This document shows positions 8,548 through 17,678 of a DNA stretch of 64,000 bases, one piece after another. Origin of the DNA: Fructobacillus fructosus KCTC 3544 (lineage in GTDB: Bacteria > Bacillota > Bacilli > Lactobacillales > Lactobacillaceae); assembly GCF_001438695.1 (NCBI RefSeq), contig NZ_JQBH01000001.1, positions 65,248-129,247 of the forward strand, read 5' to 3'. The first letter of the stretch is position 1; every line of letters starts with the position of its first letter. A program made the translations under genes and the position numbers. The notes below the pieces were generated by a model, which saw only the letters and a program-made list of their open reading frames with translations, was not told where the DNA came from and did no database searches.

Positions 8548-10467
8548 CTATTGCTGAAAATGCTCTTTTTTCAGATTGATGAGTTCTGTCATTAATGTAA
8601 TCAGCGCGGCATCATCGTGCTGGTTTTTCGCGAGTGAAATCTTTTGCTGGAGGCTTTTCACCTGTTCCTCATAAGGCGCTTCTTCAATGATGACCCTCAG
8701 GTAATCCTTAACAGCCTCCATTTGAACATCCATGGAAGCAAAAGTCCGATCCATGGACATTAACTTCTGGTTTAGTTCAGGTTTTTGAACATAATCCATA
8801 AAGGCAGCCAGGTCAAAGTCACCTTCCCCATGTTCCTTTCGATAGGCATCATAGAGTAAATACAGTAGCTGATACTGCGGGTGAATAAACGAAAAATTTG
8901 GTTGTCGTTCGACCAATTCTTCCATGTTACGATTCTTAATCATCGCCATTAGCAAGCCCTCTTCGGCTAACTCAACTCGAGAAAGTTTAGCCCGTGGTGC
9001 TGCTTGCCAATCAACTGGCGCCATGTTGGCTGACTGGTTAAAATGCTCACCATGATCTGGTGCAACATCCGGGAATTGTTGGTCATCCCAACTAGAATTA
9101 ACCGAACTGGCGGGGCCGTTGGCATTTGATGGAAAAACACCATTAGTAGGCACAGGATGACGACGTTGATAGTCTTCGAATTCGGAACGAAGAGCTTCCA
9201 TAGAGGAGCCGTATTCTTCCGCCAGCTTTTGTAAAAAGTAATCCTGTTCAACGGGTGAGGCATCCGCTAAAATCGGCCAGACCTCTTTTAAAAAGTCGAG
9301 ATACTGCGCTTGGTTTTGAAGATTCTTCCCCAACTTAGCAGCGTTAAACAAATATTCGGTTGGTGTCTGCGTCAACTGTTCCAAAGCCTGTTTCAAGGCT
9401 GGCAATCCCAATTCGCGTCGAACCTCATCCGGATCACGGTTATCTGCTAAAGCAATCACACCGATCTCGACTTTTGGCGCCACCGTTTTGATAAGGGGAA
9501 TCGACCGTTTCGCCGCCTTCTGACCCGCGGCATCGCCATCGTACACCAAGATAATCCGTTCAGTTAACTTGGCCAAACTACGAACGTGGTCTTCCGTCAA
9601 AGCCGTTCCCATCGTGGCAACGGCACCTTCAGCCCCAGCCATAGCGGCCGAGATAACGTCCATAAATCCTTCAAAGATCATCGCCGGTTGGCCTGCACGA
9701 ATCGGTCCCTTTGCCAAATCCAGGTTATAAAGCAGCTTCCCCTTGTTAAAGAAGGGCGACTCCGGAGAATTCATGTACTTCGCTGGATTATCCGGGTCAA
9801 GGGAACGACCAGAAAAGCCAACAACCTGACCTCGTTCGTTCTTAATTGGCCAAACCACTCGATTATTAAACCGGTCGCGAACAAGTTCCCCATCGCGTTC
9901 AAGGAACAGTTCGGCTGCCTTCATGGTTGGCTCATCCACATCGTGTTCCCGGGCATAGGACAGTAAGACATTATTGCTAGGTACAAAGCCTAATCCGTAT
10001 TTTTTTATTGTTTCTTCATCTAATTCACGCTCTTTGAGCAAGTAACGAAGAGCTTGTTCGCCTGCAGTGGTATTGAGCAAAATATGCGTATACAATTTTT
10101 GGGCGGCGTTGTAGAGCTCATAAATCCTTTGGAATTTTTCCTGCCTTGCCGATGGCTGCCCTTGATATTTCGCTAAGCCGGTAATTCCCTCGTCTTCGGC
10201 TAATTTTAAAATTGCTTGAGGATAGGTATACCCTTCTTTTTCCATTAAGAAAGAAAAAGCAGTACCGGACCTTCCACAAGAAAAGCAATGGAAAACCTGC
10301 TTCTTATCGTCAACGAAAAACGAGGGACGGCGGTCTTCGTGGAAGGGGCACGAGCCGTTCCATTCACGACCGCGTTTCACCAATTCCGTATACTGAGAGA
10401 CCAAATCAACCAAATTGGTCTGTGCACGAACTTCATCAATGACTTGCTGCGGGATTCGTTCTGCCAT
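8548..10467 (-). CDS. dnaG: DNA primase DnaG
   Basis: Synthesises RNA primers at the replication fork. The 639-residue protein has an N-terminal CHC2 zinc finger ([23 protein letters not shown]), the TOPRIM catalytic core ([12 protein letters not shown], then [15 protein letters not shown]), and a C-terminal helicase-binding region after a Ser/Asn/Pro linker (about 430-490). Start is ATG 10465-10467 with AAAGGAGG directly upstream; an in-frame GTG at 10500 has no ribosome site. Transcribed from a consensus promoter at 10530-10559, cotranscribed with rpoD. Confidence 0.96.
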   Translation of the reverse strand: MAERIPQQVIDEVRAQTNLVDLVSQYTELVKRGREWNGSCPFHEDRRPSFFVDDKKQVFHCFSCGRSGTAFSFLMEKEGYTYPQAILKLAEDEGITGLAKYQGQPSARQEKFQRIYELYNAAQKLYTHILLNTTAGEQALRYLLKERELDEETIKKYGLGFVPSNNVLLSYAREHDVDEPTMKAAELFLERDGELVRDRFNNRVVWPIKNERGQVVGFSGRSLDPDNPAKYMNSPESPFFNKGKLLYNLDLAKGPIRAGQPAMIFEGFMDVISAAMAGAEGAVATMGTALTEDHVRSLAKLTERIILVYDGDAAGQKAAKRSIPLIKTVAPKVEIGVIALADNRDPDEVRRELGLPALKQALEQLTQTPTEYLFNAAKLGKNLQNQAQYLDFLKEVWPILADASPVEQDYFLQKLAEEYGSSMEALRSEFEDYQRRHPVPTNGVFPSNANGPASSVNSSWDDQQFPDVAPDHGEHFNQSANMAPVDWQAAPRAKLSRVELAEEGLLMAMIKNRNMEELVERQPNFSFIHPQYQLLYLLYDAYRKEHGEGDFDLAAFMDYVQKPELNQKLMSMDRTFASMDVQMEAVKDYLRVIIEEAPYEEQVKSLQQKISLAKNQHDDAALITLMTELINLKKEHFQQ

Positions 10468-10529
10468 GGCCCCTCCTTTGCTTTTTTGGGCGCATTCCAC
10501 CCGTAAATTCTGTCAAACGTCTATTTACT

Positions 10530-10559
10530 ATTATACGAGAACACCCTAGCCCCTGTCAA
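10530..10559 (-). promoter_or_regulatory. Promoter of dnaG-rpoD
   Basis: Minus-strand TTGACA (10554-10559) and TATAAT (10530-10535), 18-base spacer; both boxes match consensus. Confidence 0.8.
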
Positions 10560-10627
10560 AAGTCATCAACGCTACTCTGACTATCCATCTCTAAAAAAAG
10601 AACTTTTTTGGTCTGGTTGTAAATAAA

Positions 10628-10642
10628 AATATTCCGAATATT
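10628..10642. promoter_or_regulatory. Inverted repeat upstream of the small-RNA promoter
   Basis: AATATTC-C-GAATATT, a perfect 7-bp inverted repeat with a 1-base centre, immediately before the putative -35 of the small RNA. Looks like an operator; the regulator is unknown. Confidence 0.4.
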
Positions 10643-10643
10643 C

Positions 10644-10673
10644 ATAACAAGACCAACGATGGCCTGCTACAAT
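10644..10673 (+). promoter_or_regulatory. Promoter of the small-RNA candidate
   Basis: Extended -10 TGCTACAAT (TACAAT at 10668-10673) with a partial -35 ATAACA (10644-10649) at 18 bases. Predicts a transcript start near 10680. Confidence 0.55.
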
Positions 10674-10679
10674 GCAAGT

Positions 10680-10826
10680 GAGGTTTTCAACAACTGAAAA
10701 CTTCATCAGGTTGAGTGACTCTCCCACTCAGCACCTCCTTTCTTTAAGTCTTGCTCATCAATCCGATGAGCATCACACCTCCTTTCCACTAACAGCGCTT
10801 GTCCACTTCGGCAGGCGTTGTTTTTG
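10680..10826 (+). ncRNA. Candidate small RNA with two anti-Shine-Dalgarno segments
   Basis: No reading frame fits this gap. The plus strand has four hairpins in a row: 10681-10703 (9 bp, ACAAC loop), 10710-10732 (8 bp, ACTCTCC loop), 10752-10772 (8 bp, AATCC loop) and an 11-bp terminator stem 10791-10822 followed by T5. Between hairpins lie two unpaired CU-rich stretches, CACCTCCTTTCTTT (10732-10745) and ACACCTCCTTTCC (10775-10787). Both contain ACCTCCTTT, the anti-SD of the 16S rRNA 3' end. Known small RNAs of Firmicutes use C-rich loops against SDs, but this arrangement is not one I recognise. The minus strand would read as two strong ribosome sites followed by only a 9-codon frame or a poor frame. 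Confidence 0.6.
10791..10826 (+). terminator. Terminator of the small-RNA candidate
   Basis: Arms AACAGCGCTTG (10791-10801) and CAGGCGTTGTT (10812-10822), 11 bp with two G-U pairs, followed by a T run. Confidence 0.75.
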
Positions 10827-10831
10827 TCATC

Positions 10832-10863
10832 AAAAAAACACCATGCTTGCACATGATGTTTTT
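10832..10863 (-). terminator. Terminator of the distal 2HCT transporter gene
   Basis: Minus-strand AAAACATCATG-TGCAAG-CATGGTGTTTT followed by more T. It sits tail to tail, 5 bases from the small-RNA terminator. Confidence 0.78.
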
Positions 10864-10870
10864 GAAGTGA

Positions 10871-12184
10871 TTAAAGAATGGTAATGAGTAAGCCACCCAA
10901 AACAAGGATAATCGCACCACCAATTCGGTTCCCCATTTGAGCAAAGGCAATCAAGCCCATACGATCAGAGGCAGACAAAACAGCAACGTTTCCAGTACCA
11001 CCCATTGAGTTGTTAATCATTCCACCAGCAATGGCTGATTCGACAGGATACAGTCCGAAGAGCTTTCCAAGCAAGCCACCGGCAATACCAATGGTCACAA
11101 CCGAAATCAACGAACAAAGAACCAGCTGCCAAGTAACCGTCTGAAGCAACTTGTTCATATCAACAAGAGCCAAACCGATTCCAGCCAAAAGAGCAGGAGT
11201 CGTTGCCGAAGTAATCATACCACCAAACATGGCCGCAGATTCTTCATAAAATTTCGGTACCAAATTAAAGGCTTTTGCCAAAATAACTAACAAAATCATG
11301 AAGGCAAAGGCGTTGATTGATGGAATGAAGTGGAAGAGAATGTTTCCCATGATGTAGAAGGAAAGCGCCACCATCATACCGTTCAACAATTGTTTGTTAT
11401 TCATTGTTGGCGCGGCTGATTGCTTTCCACCAACCTGTTCATCGGTCTTCAGCAAGGCACCGTGCCCATTCATTTTAGAATGAGTAGTGAACTTAACCAA
11501 TAGCGATGAGCCAATGATGGCCAGCAAGTTGGCAATCACCACTGCTGGGAACAATTGATTCAAAATATCCCCAGCTGATTGATGGAGGGCTGAAGCATAG
11601 GAGGCCGAAAGCGGAACGATTCCGGCACCAATACCACCCGCCATCATTGGAAATGCCACGTATAGAGCCGCATGCTTGAACGAAAAGCCAAGGGCCATTC
11701 CAGACAATGAAACGACGAAGAAAGTAATAATCATCGCACCAAAGGCAACCGGCAAGAAACGCACCGCAGACTTCAGCAAGAGGTCCCGATCCATCTTCAA
11801 GATGGCAGAACAAATCAAGGCAACAATATAGAATTCAAGAAAGTTATCGTTTGAGATAAAAGTCTTAATGTTGACGACTGCTGCATGGGGCACCACACCC
11901 ATGGCGGTCAAAGCAGAACCAGCCACAACAGCAAGTGCTGAACCACCACCCAAGTAGGACTTTAAAATCGGCGTATTGTTTCCCACATAGAAGAAAACGC
12001 CCCCTAAGATAACGAGGGCAAACAAAGCACCACCGATGTTTTCTGGCAAGGCATTGATGGTCATCACCGCAACCAAAAGTAACAACATCATGATAAAGAA
12101 AACACCACCAATGTTCGTCACTTGAATTTTTTCATTCATTTTCGCTAGCAGGCCAGCGCTTTTTTCTGAAGAATTCTCAGACAT
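10871..12184 (-). CDS. 2-hydroxycarboxylate transporter (CitP/MleP family), second copy
   Basis: Membrane carrier of the 2HCT family, which exchanges or symports citrate, malate or lactate; citrate-lactate exchange builds proton motive force. The 437-residue, roughly 11-helix protein has both family re-entrant motifs: FPMMAGGIGAGIVPLS (about 180-195) and NNSMGGTGNVAVLSA (about 388-402), followed by FAQMGNRIGGA with the conserved substrate-binding Arg. Own promoter (extended -10 TGTTATACT at 12231-12239) and terminator, so it can be expressed apart from its neighbour. It is close to the next gene throughout, and looks like a tandem duplication. Which one carries citrate and which malate cannot be told. 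Confidence 0.88.
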   Translation of the reverse strand: MSENSSEKSAGLLAKMNEKIQVTNIGGVFFIMMLLLLVAVMTINALPENIGGALFALVILGGVFFYVGNNTPILKSYLGGGSALAVVAGSALTAMGVVPHAAVVNIKTFISNDNFLEFYIVALICSAILKMDRDLLLKSAVRFLPVAFGAMIITFFVVSLSGMALGFSFKHAALYVAFPMMAGGIGAGIVPLSASYASALHQSAGDILNQLFPAVVIANLLAIIGSSLLVKFTTHSKMNGHGALLKTDEQVGGKQSAAPTMNNKQLLNGMMVALSFYIMGNILFHFIPSINAFAFMILLVILAKAFNLVPKFYEESAAMFGGMITSATTPALLAGIGLALVDMNKLLQTVTWQLVLCSLISVVTIGIAGGLLGKLFGLYPVESAIAGGMINNSMGGTGNVAVLSASDRMGLIAFAQMGNRIGGAIILVLGGLLITIL

Positions 12185-12230
12185 GTCACACTCCTTTAAT
12201 TTTCGTTTGATGTATAAAAAATACTTGGCT

Positions 12231-12259
12231 AGTATAACATCTCAATTAAGAAAATAAAG
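12231..12259 (-). promoter_or_regulatory. Promoter of the second 2HCT transporter
   Basis: Minus-strand TTTATT (12254-12259), 17-base spacer, TATACT (12231-12236) with a TG extension (TGTTATACT). Confidence 0.55.
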
Positions 12260-12301
12260 CAGACATTTTTTCAAAAGTGTAGTTTTATGAGGCAAAACAA
12301 T

Positions 12302-12330
12302 AAAAAAGCCACCCGAATGGGTGACTTTTT
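12302..12330 (-). terminator. Terminator of the first 2HCT transporter
   Basis: AAAAAGCCACCC-GAAT-GGGTGACTTTTTT; symmetrical A/T runs. It separates the two transporter genes. Confidence 0.8.
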
Positions 12331-12365
12331 TATTTTAAGTGATTTTATTGAATTATTAAGAAAAC

Positions 12366-13682
12366 TTAGCCCCAAATGGTAACCAAGAAACCGGCGATAA
12401 CCAAGACAAGGGCACCACCGATACGGTTACCCATCTGAGCAAAGGCGATCAAGTTCATCCGGTTGGCTGCTGACAAAACAGCAACGTTTCCAGTTCCACC
12501 CATTGAGTTGTTGGCCATACCAGCTGCAACAGCTGATTCGACAGGGTAGAATCCAAAGAGCTTTCCAAGGAATCCACCAACAACCGTAACGGAAATAACT
12601 GAAACAACAACACAGATTGCCAATGGCAATGAGAACGTTGAGATCAACTGTGTCAAGTCAAGCAAAGCAAGACCAACACCAGCAAGCAAAGCGTGCGTCA
12701 TCGTCTTAACGATCATCTGTCCAAACATAACAGAAGATTCTTCGTAATATGCTGGAACAATTCCCAAGGCCTTGATGATGATGGCAAGCAAAATCAAGAA
12801 AGCAAAGACGTTGATTTGAGGGACCAACTTATTCAGGATGGTACCAACCATGAAGAATGAGAAGGACGTCATCATACCAACAAGCAACTGCTGAACGTTC
12901 AAATCAGGAATCTTAATTCCTTCAGAGTTGGCGTCGCCAGTTTCACGCATTAACTGACCGTTTCCGTTCAACTTTGAGTTACCTTCAGTAAAGCGAGTCA
13001 ACAAACCGGCTCCGATGATAACCAGCAAGTTCGACATAACCAATGGTGGAAAGAGCTGTGACAAAATAGTACCTGAAGATGCATGCATCGTCGACGCATA
13101 AATCTTTGACAATGGTACGATTCCGGCACCAACACCTCCGGCCATCATTGGGAAGGTCACGAAGAGTGACGTGTGTGAGAACTTCATACCCAACAACATT
13201 CCAACACCACCAACGATGAAGAAAGTAATGATCAACGTCAAGAAGGCAACTGGCAAGAAACGCACCGCAGCCTTCAAGACCATTTTCCGGTCCATCTTAA
13301 AGATGGCGGAAATAATCAATGAAACGATATAGAAGTCCAAAAAGTCAGAAGTTGAAATAAAGGACTTTACCGTCACAATCGTAGCGTGTGGCACCACACC
13401 AGTTCCTGCCAAGATGGCTCCACCAATCGTGGCGAAAACAGATCCACCACCAAGGTAAGACTTAAAGATTGGCAAGTGAGAACCAAGGTAGTACAAGATA
13501 CCACCCATGGTTACAAGTACAAACAAAGCGCCAATCATTGTGTTTGGCAAGACCTTCATTCGCAAAACAAGAACGAGAAGGATCAACATGATGATGAACG
13601 CAACACCACCAATTCCATCAACGTTCCATTTATTTTCTAATTTCGACCAGAACCCCTTCTGGTTCGAAGCGTTTTCATTCAT
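12366..13682 (-). CDS. 2-hydroxycarboxylate transporter (CitP/MleP family), first copy
   Basis: A 438-residue 2HCT carrier, paralogue of the gene at 10871. Same signatures: FPMMAGGVGAGIVPLS (about 180-195), NNSMGGTGNVAVLSA (about 389-403) and FAQMGNRIGGA with the substrate-coordinating Arg. Between helices a loop (about residues 225-250) differs most from the paralogue. Ribosome site GAGGAG before the ATG. No terminator separates it from the hydrolase 71 bases upstream, so it is probably the last gene of a citXG-hydrolase-transporter transcript. Its place at the 3' end of the cit locus matches citP of Leuconostoc and Weissella, so it is the likelier citrate carrier; this is inference. Confidence 0.88.
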   Translation of the reverse strand: MNENASNQKGFWSKLENKWNVDGIGGVAFIIMLILLVLVLRMKVLPNTMIGALFVLVTMGGILYYLGSHLPIFKSYLGGGSVFATIGGAILAGTGVVPHATIVTVKSFISTSDFLDFYIVSLIISAIFKMDRKMVLKAAVRFLPVAFLTLIITFFIVGGVGMLLGMKFSHTSLFVTFPMMAGGVGAGIVPLSKIYASTMHASSGTILSQLFPPLVMSNLLVIIGAGLLTRFTEGNSKLNGNGQLMRETGDANSEGIKIPDLNVQQLLVGMMTSFSFFMVGTILNKLVPQINVFAFLILLAIIIKALGIVPAYYEESSVMFGQMIVKTMTHALLAGVGLALLDLTQLISTFSLPLAICVVVSVISVTVVGGFLGKLFGFYPVESAVAAGMANNSMGGTGNVAVLSAANRMNLIAFAQMGNRIGGALVLVIAGFLVTIWG

Positions 13683-13753
13683 GATTTTTTGCTCCTCAAA
13701 TACAAAATTCTATAATTCAATCACTAAAATAGTTTACCACTTCTTGTGACGAT

Positions 13754-14542
13754 TTACATTAAGAATTTTATAAAAATAGCGTTAAATTCGTCAGGTTTTT
13801 CTAAATGTGGCAAATGCCCGGTATGGGGAATAACAGCCAATTGGTCTGCCTCCCCCATCATGGCCTTAAAATCGTCATAGTAATGACTTTTCCAGAGTGG
13901 CGACTCTTCTCCAGCAACGAATAGAAAGGGTTTGCTCAAATCATAAATATTTTCTCGCCAGTCGGCCAAAACGTGATCTTTTAGCAAAGGTAGAGCCAAA
14001 TCGAAGTTAAAAGGCGCCTTATTCTTCTCAATTTGCAAGTTATCTTTTAAACTTTGTGAGACGGGCGAAACGGTCAATCGCTGTTGAAAAAATGTGCTAA
14101 CCATCACAGGAAAAGTATTCCAATTCATACCAAGGATTCCAGCCGACCATTCGTTATCATTGACAAGTTTGGGAGATTCATCAATAATCACCACTTTCGC
14201 AATGCGCTTTTCACCAAAAAGGGATAGATAGGCCCAGGACGCGGCACCGCCCATTGAATGGCCAACTAAAACAAGCTCGTTTAAATCCAAAAGTTCAAAT
14301 AGTTCATGCAGGTCAGCCGCCAACCGACCGATTCGTAGGTTTTTAGATGTTCGCTCGGACCGTCCGTGGGAACGCCAATCCATCGTGACCACCCGGTATC
14401 CTTTGTCTTGCAGTAGCTTTATTTGGTTTTCCCATTCTGCTTGAATACCTGAAAAGCCTGAAAGTAAAACGACCGTCTGGCCCTCTCCAGAACGATCTTC
14501 GTAATTAATGGACACGCCATCGCTTGTCTTAAAAAATGCCAT
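13754..14542 (-). CDS. Alpha/beta-hydrolase fold protein in the citrate locus
   Basis: A 262-residue alpha/beta hydrolase: nucleophile elbow VGHSMGG (about residues 93-99), acid in the AGEESPLW region, and the catalytic His in HTGHLPHLEKP near the C-terminus. N-terminal GVSINYEDRSGEGQTVVLLSGF holds the oxyanion-hole strand. No signal peptide; cytosolic. Ribosome site TGAGGAAG 9 bases before the ATG. It lies 33 bases after citXG and upstream of the transporter, where published Leuconostoc/Weissella loci have a citR-type gene or nothing. Substrate unknown; an esterase or thioesterase role tied to citrate or acetyl-thioester metabolism is only a guess. Confidence 0.8.
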   Translation of the reverse strand: MAFFKTSDGVSINYEDRSGEGQTVVLLSGFSGIQAEWENQIKLLQDKGYRVVTMDWRSHGRSERTSKNLRIGRLAADLHELFELLDLNELVLVGHSMGGAASWAYLSLFGEKRIAKVVIIDESPKLVNDNEWSAGILGMNWNTFPVMVSTFFQQRLTVSPVSQSLKDNLQIEKNKAPFNFDLALPLLKDHVLADWRENIYDLSKPFLFVAGEESPLWKSHYYDDFKAMMGEADQLAVIPHTGHLPHLEKPDEFNAIFIKFLM

Positions 14543-14575
14543 CTTGTCTTCCTCACTTTTTTGAAAATATCTGAA

Positions 14576-15988
14576 TTAAATTAGTCCCATTAACCGTGCA
14601 ATAAAGGCGGTTAGAATCAAATAATCCGCCGCACCACCAATTGATAGATGCCTTGAAATAAACGTTTGATCAAGATGACTTAAAAAAGTCATCCCGGCAC
14701 TCGTTTGTGCCCCACCTAATTTTTGAAACTCAGCAACCCACGCAATCATTTCTTGATTAATCGCTGGATCGCCGGCACGCTTGACCAAAGTCGAGTCCGT
14801 AATAGCCGCTGCAATGGCCATGAGTGTGTCTAACAAGCGTTCATTGGTTGTCCCTTCACTCTTTCGAAGTGCAGGCAACGCGACGTCCGATAGAGGCACT
14901 AATCCTTCATATACTTCCCCACGCACGCCGGCTAAACGGTACTTTTGATATTGCACTTGACCAGCGGTTAATTCTTGACTACTTCTATCCGCGACTTTTT
15001 CATTTTCCAAAAGTAAATGCGCACCCATGGCAGACACTGCTTTTTGCACGAAAGACAGCGTCGTGCTTTTTTGATCCTGAGTACAGTAGCCATAAGCCGC
15101 AATTAAAATTCCGAGAGTAAAGATGGCGCCTTTGTGGGTGTTCACCCCATTGGTTGCGACCTTCATGGCTTGTTCAGCCGCCAAACCGGCTGGTCGAATT
15201 AACGCTAACAATTCGGTCAGTTGTTCCTTTTTAAAGGTACGACCAGCCGTAATACACTCTTTAAAATATGGTTGGAGGGCTAGCGAAGAATCAATAAAGG
15301 TATCAACGTCCATATCATCATGAGCTCCCATGGAAACGGGATCAACTAATCCCGGCTTGGGGTTGGTCACAACCTCTGCCAAACAGGCAAAAGTCGCCGC
15401 TTCAACAACCGACCGTTCGTCCCAGTATGGGAGAAAGGGGTCCTGAACAAAGTACTGTTCATAGGTATGGTTAACAGCCTGACGTAATTCATCAAATGAA
15501 TGCCGCCCGGCTTTGGCACAGGCCTTGGCGTTCTCATCACAAACAAAGCAACGTCGTGCCTCGAAACCGAGTTCCTGCCGCGATAATTGGTACCCTTCCG
15601 CTTCTTTTGCCATGACATCTGAATCGAAGAAGCGTCCCAAAGGAAAAGATTCTTCAAAACGAATGGCCACTTGCTTGACTCTGTTAATATCTTTTGACAC
15701 CACAACAAAACCTTCTGGACCAGTAGGGCGACTAATGTCTAGTTCAATGCTTTGAATGGGCCAACCGTTTAATGAAGCAAGCAAGATACGCCAGCCAGCG
15801 TTAAAGAATTGCTGAATCTTTGCTGAATTTTTAACATTGCCTGGTAAATTTAATTTAACCGCCACAATGGTCGCTCTTGGAAAGCCATTTTCCAGCTTCG
15901 TCTGCTTAGCAGAACGCCATTCCCGGTTATCCAGGACCTGCTCAAGGCTTACTTCGGACCCGTTTTTAAATACATCCACTGTTTCCAT
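14576..15988 (-). CDS. citXG: CitX-CitG fusion: citrate lyase prosthetic group synthesis and transfer
   Basis: Bifunctional enzyme making and attaching the phosphoribosyl-dephospho-CoA arm of citrate lyase. The N-terminal part (about 1-175) is CitX, holo-ACP synthase: LNLPGNVKNS, ISRPTGPEGF, SFPLGRFFDSDVM and CFVCDENAKAC. The C-terminal part (about 185-470) is CitG, triphosphoribosyl-dephospho-CoA synthase: VVTNPKPGLVDPVSMGAHDDM and NTHKGAIFTLG. Start ATG 15986-15988 with ACGGAG 6 bases upstream; a GTG at 16015 has none. It follows a strong terminator after citF and seems to have its own extended -10 (TGCTATATT, near 16018-16026), so dosage can differ from the lyase subunits. Confidence 0.92.
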   Translation of the reverse strand: METVDVFKNGSEVSLEQVLDNREWRSAKQTKLENGFPRATIVAVKLNLPGNVKNSAKIQQFFNAGWRILLASLNGWPIQSIELDISRPTGPEGFVVVSKDINRVKQVAIRFEESFPLGRFFDSDVMAKEAEGYQLSRQELGFEARRCFVCDENAKACAKAGRHSFDELRQAVNHTYEQYFVQDPFLPYWDERSVVEAATFACLAEVVTNPKPGLVDPVSMGAHDDMDVDTFIDSSLALQPYFKECITAGRTFKKEQLTELLALIRPAGLAAEQAMKVATNGVNTHKGAIFTLGILIAAYGYCTQDQKSTTLSFVQKAVSAMGAHLLLENEKVADRSSQELTAGQVQYQKYRLAGVRGEVYEGLVPLSDVALPALRKSEGTTNERLLDTLMAIAAAITDSTLVKRAGDPAINQEMIAWVAEFQKLGGAQTSAGMTFLSHLDQTFISRHLSIGGAADYLILTAFIARLMGLI

Positions 15989-16100
15989 GTTTTTCTCCGT
16001 TTGCTTCAGGTTCACTTTTAATATAGCAAAGATTGACCGATTTTTTGATAAGAAATGAGAAAGCTATGTACACGGGGAAAAGCCCCCGTTTGTTTCATAT

Positions 16101-16131
16101 AAAAAGGACCAGTTCACACTGGCCCATTTTT
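16101..16131 (-). terminator. Terminator after citF, inside the citrate locus
   Basis: AAAAAGGaCCAGT-TCAC-ACTGGcCCaTTTTT, with T run on the minus strand, 9 bases after the citF stop. A second GC stem (CACGGGG/CCCCCGTT, 16071-16089) follows without a T run. It splits the locus into citMCDEF and citXG-hydrolase-transporter units. Confidence 0.75.
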
Positions 16132-16139
16132 AATAGTGA

Positions 16140-17678
16140 TTAGTCCTTCACTTGCTTGATAACATCAATCAATGAACCATCACGGTATTCTGCCAAAGCA
16201 ACAACACGATCAGTGAATTGCAATGGTTCTGCCTTACCAACAAGCTTTTCAGCCTTTTGTTGCAATTCTTCGATAGTGAAGATAGGCAAACCTGGCACCT
16301 TAGACAATGAATCAATCAAGTCCTTGCGCTTAGGGTTGATGGCAATACCAAGTTCAGTAACCACAACGTCGATTGAATCACCAGGAGTGATAACCGTCGT
16401 TACGTCAGGAACAATCGTTGCGATACGTCCACGAACCAATGGTGCAGAGATGATTGTCAACTTTGCAGTAGCGGCATCTTGGTGACCACCAATGGCACCA
16501 CGGATGACACCGTCAGAACCAGACATAACGTTAACGTTGAACTTCGTATCGATTTCCAAAGCAGACAGGATGGCAACATCCAACTTGTCAACCATGGCAC
16601 CCTTGTTTGCAGGATCAGCATACCATGAAGCATCGATTTCTTGCTGGTTAGCGTCGTTCTTCATTGAAGAAGCGGCACCCTTATCAAAGTCTTGCACATC
16701 CATGATGCGGCTAACAAGGCCTTCATTCAACAAATCAACCGTTGGCTTTGTGATTCCACCAAGGGCAAAGGATGCCTTAATTTGGTTTTCAATCATTGCC
16801 TTACGCAAGAAACGCGTAACAGCCAAGGCAGCCCCACCAGAACCAGTCTGGAATGAGAAGCCTTGCTTGAAGTATGGTGAGTGGACGATAACGTCGTTAA
16901 CCATTTGCGCAATTTGCAATTCCTTAGGGTCCTTCGTGAAACGAGTGGCACCAGAACCAATCTTGTCAGGATCTCCAACCTTATCAACCTTCACAACGTA
17001 GTCAACTTGCGTTTGCTTGATCGAAGCAGGTGTGTTTGGGTATGGCATCAAGCTGTCCGTCAACAAGACAACCTTGTTTGCATATTGGGCATCAATCAAA
17101 GCATAACCCAATGAACCAAAGGCAGCATCCCCGTTCATACCGTTAGCGTTACCCATTTCATCGGCGTTTGGTACACCCAAGAAAGCAACATCAATCTTTA
17201 CCTTACCTTCTTCAATGGCACGTGCACGGCCACCGTGAGAACGGAAGATAACTGGGTTCTTCAAGGCACCGTGAGAAACAGCGTCACCCAATGAACCACG
17301 CATACCTGATGACGTAATGTTTGTGACAACACCCTTTTGGATGGCTTCAACAACAATATCGTTCATCACGTTTGTCAATGATGAAGGTGCCAAAGTCAAA
17401 TCTTTGTAACCTGCATCGATAATTTCACGCATCACCATGTTGAAGACGAAATCACCTTCACGGAAGTGGTGGTGGAATGAGATGGTCATACCATCTTTAA
17501 GCGTTTCTGAAACAACCTTCTTGACTGATTCAACAACCTTTGAAGGTCCAACTTGTGCCGTCACCTTAGGAGCAACACGTTGGATTTCAGGGTTACCAAA
17601 GTCGGTCGTCTTGAAACCTTCATACTTATAATCGTTTAAAATTTGGTCCGGAATCTCCCGGTTGACTTTATTCTCCAA
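16140..17678 (-). CDS. citF: Citrate lyase alpha subunit (citrate CoA/ACP transferase)
   Basis: Transfers the acyl carrier arm from acetyl-ACP to citrate to form citryl-ACP plus acetate. 512 residues, normal for CitF, with [10 protein letters not shown] at the N-terminus as in other CitF proteins, [16 protein letters not shown] (about 278-293) and [20 protein letters not shown] (about 385-404). Start is the TTG at 17676-17678: GGAGGG sits 8 bases upstream inside the end of citE, and the upstream ATG ATG overlaps that site. It overlaps citE by 11 bases, implying coupled translation. Confidence 0.95.
   Translation of the reverse strand: MENKVNREIPDQILNDYKYEGFKTTDFGNPEIQRVAPKVTAQVGPSKVVESVKKVVSETLKDGMTISFHHHFREGDFVFNMVMREIIDAGYKDLTLAPSSLTNVMNDIVVEAIQKGVVTNITSSGMRGSLGDAVSHGALKNPVIFRSHGGRARAIEEGKVKIDVAFLGVPNADEMGNANGMNGDAAFGSLGYALIDAQYANKVVLLTDSLMPYPNTPASIKQTQVDYVVKVDKVGDPDKIGSGATRFTKDPKELQIAQMVNDVIVHSPYFKQGFSFQTGSGGAALAVTRFLRKAMIENQIKASFALGGITKPTVDLLNEGLVSRIMDVQDFDKGAASSMKNDANQQEIDASWYADPANKGAMVDKLDVAILSALEIDTKFNVNVMSGSDGVIRGAIGGHQDAATAKLTIISAPLVRGRIATIVPDVTTVITPGDSIDVVVTELGIAINPKRKDLIDSLSKVPGLPIFTIEELQQKAEKLVGKAEPLQFTDRVVALAEYRDGSLIDVIKQVKD

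Noticed and set aside
10593-10612. A/T hairpin (AAAAAAG-AA-CTTTTTT) upstream of dnaG
   Set aside because: No GC stem; unlikely to be a terminator or operator on its own.
10700-10790. Type I toxin or leader peptide on the minus strand opposite the small RNA (two AAAGGAGGTG sites)
   Set aside because: The first site precedes a 9-codon frame only and the second a GTG frame with no hydrophobic segment; no minus-strand promoter is seen and the upstream gene has its own terminator.
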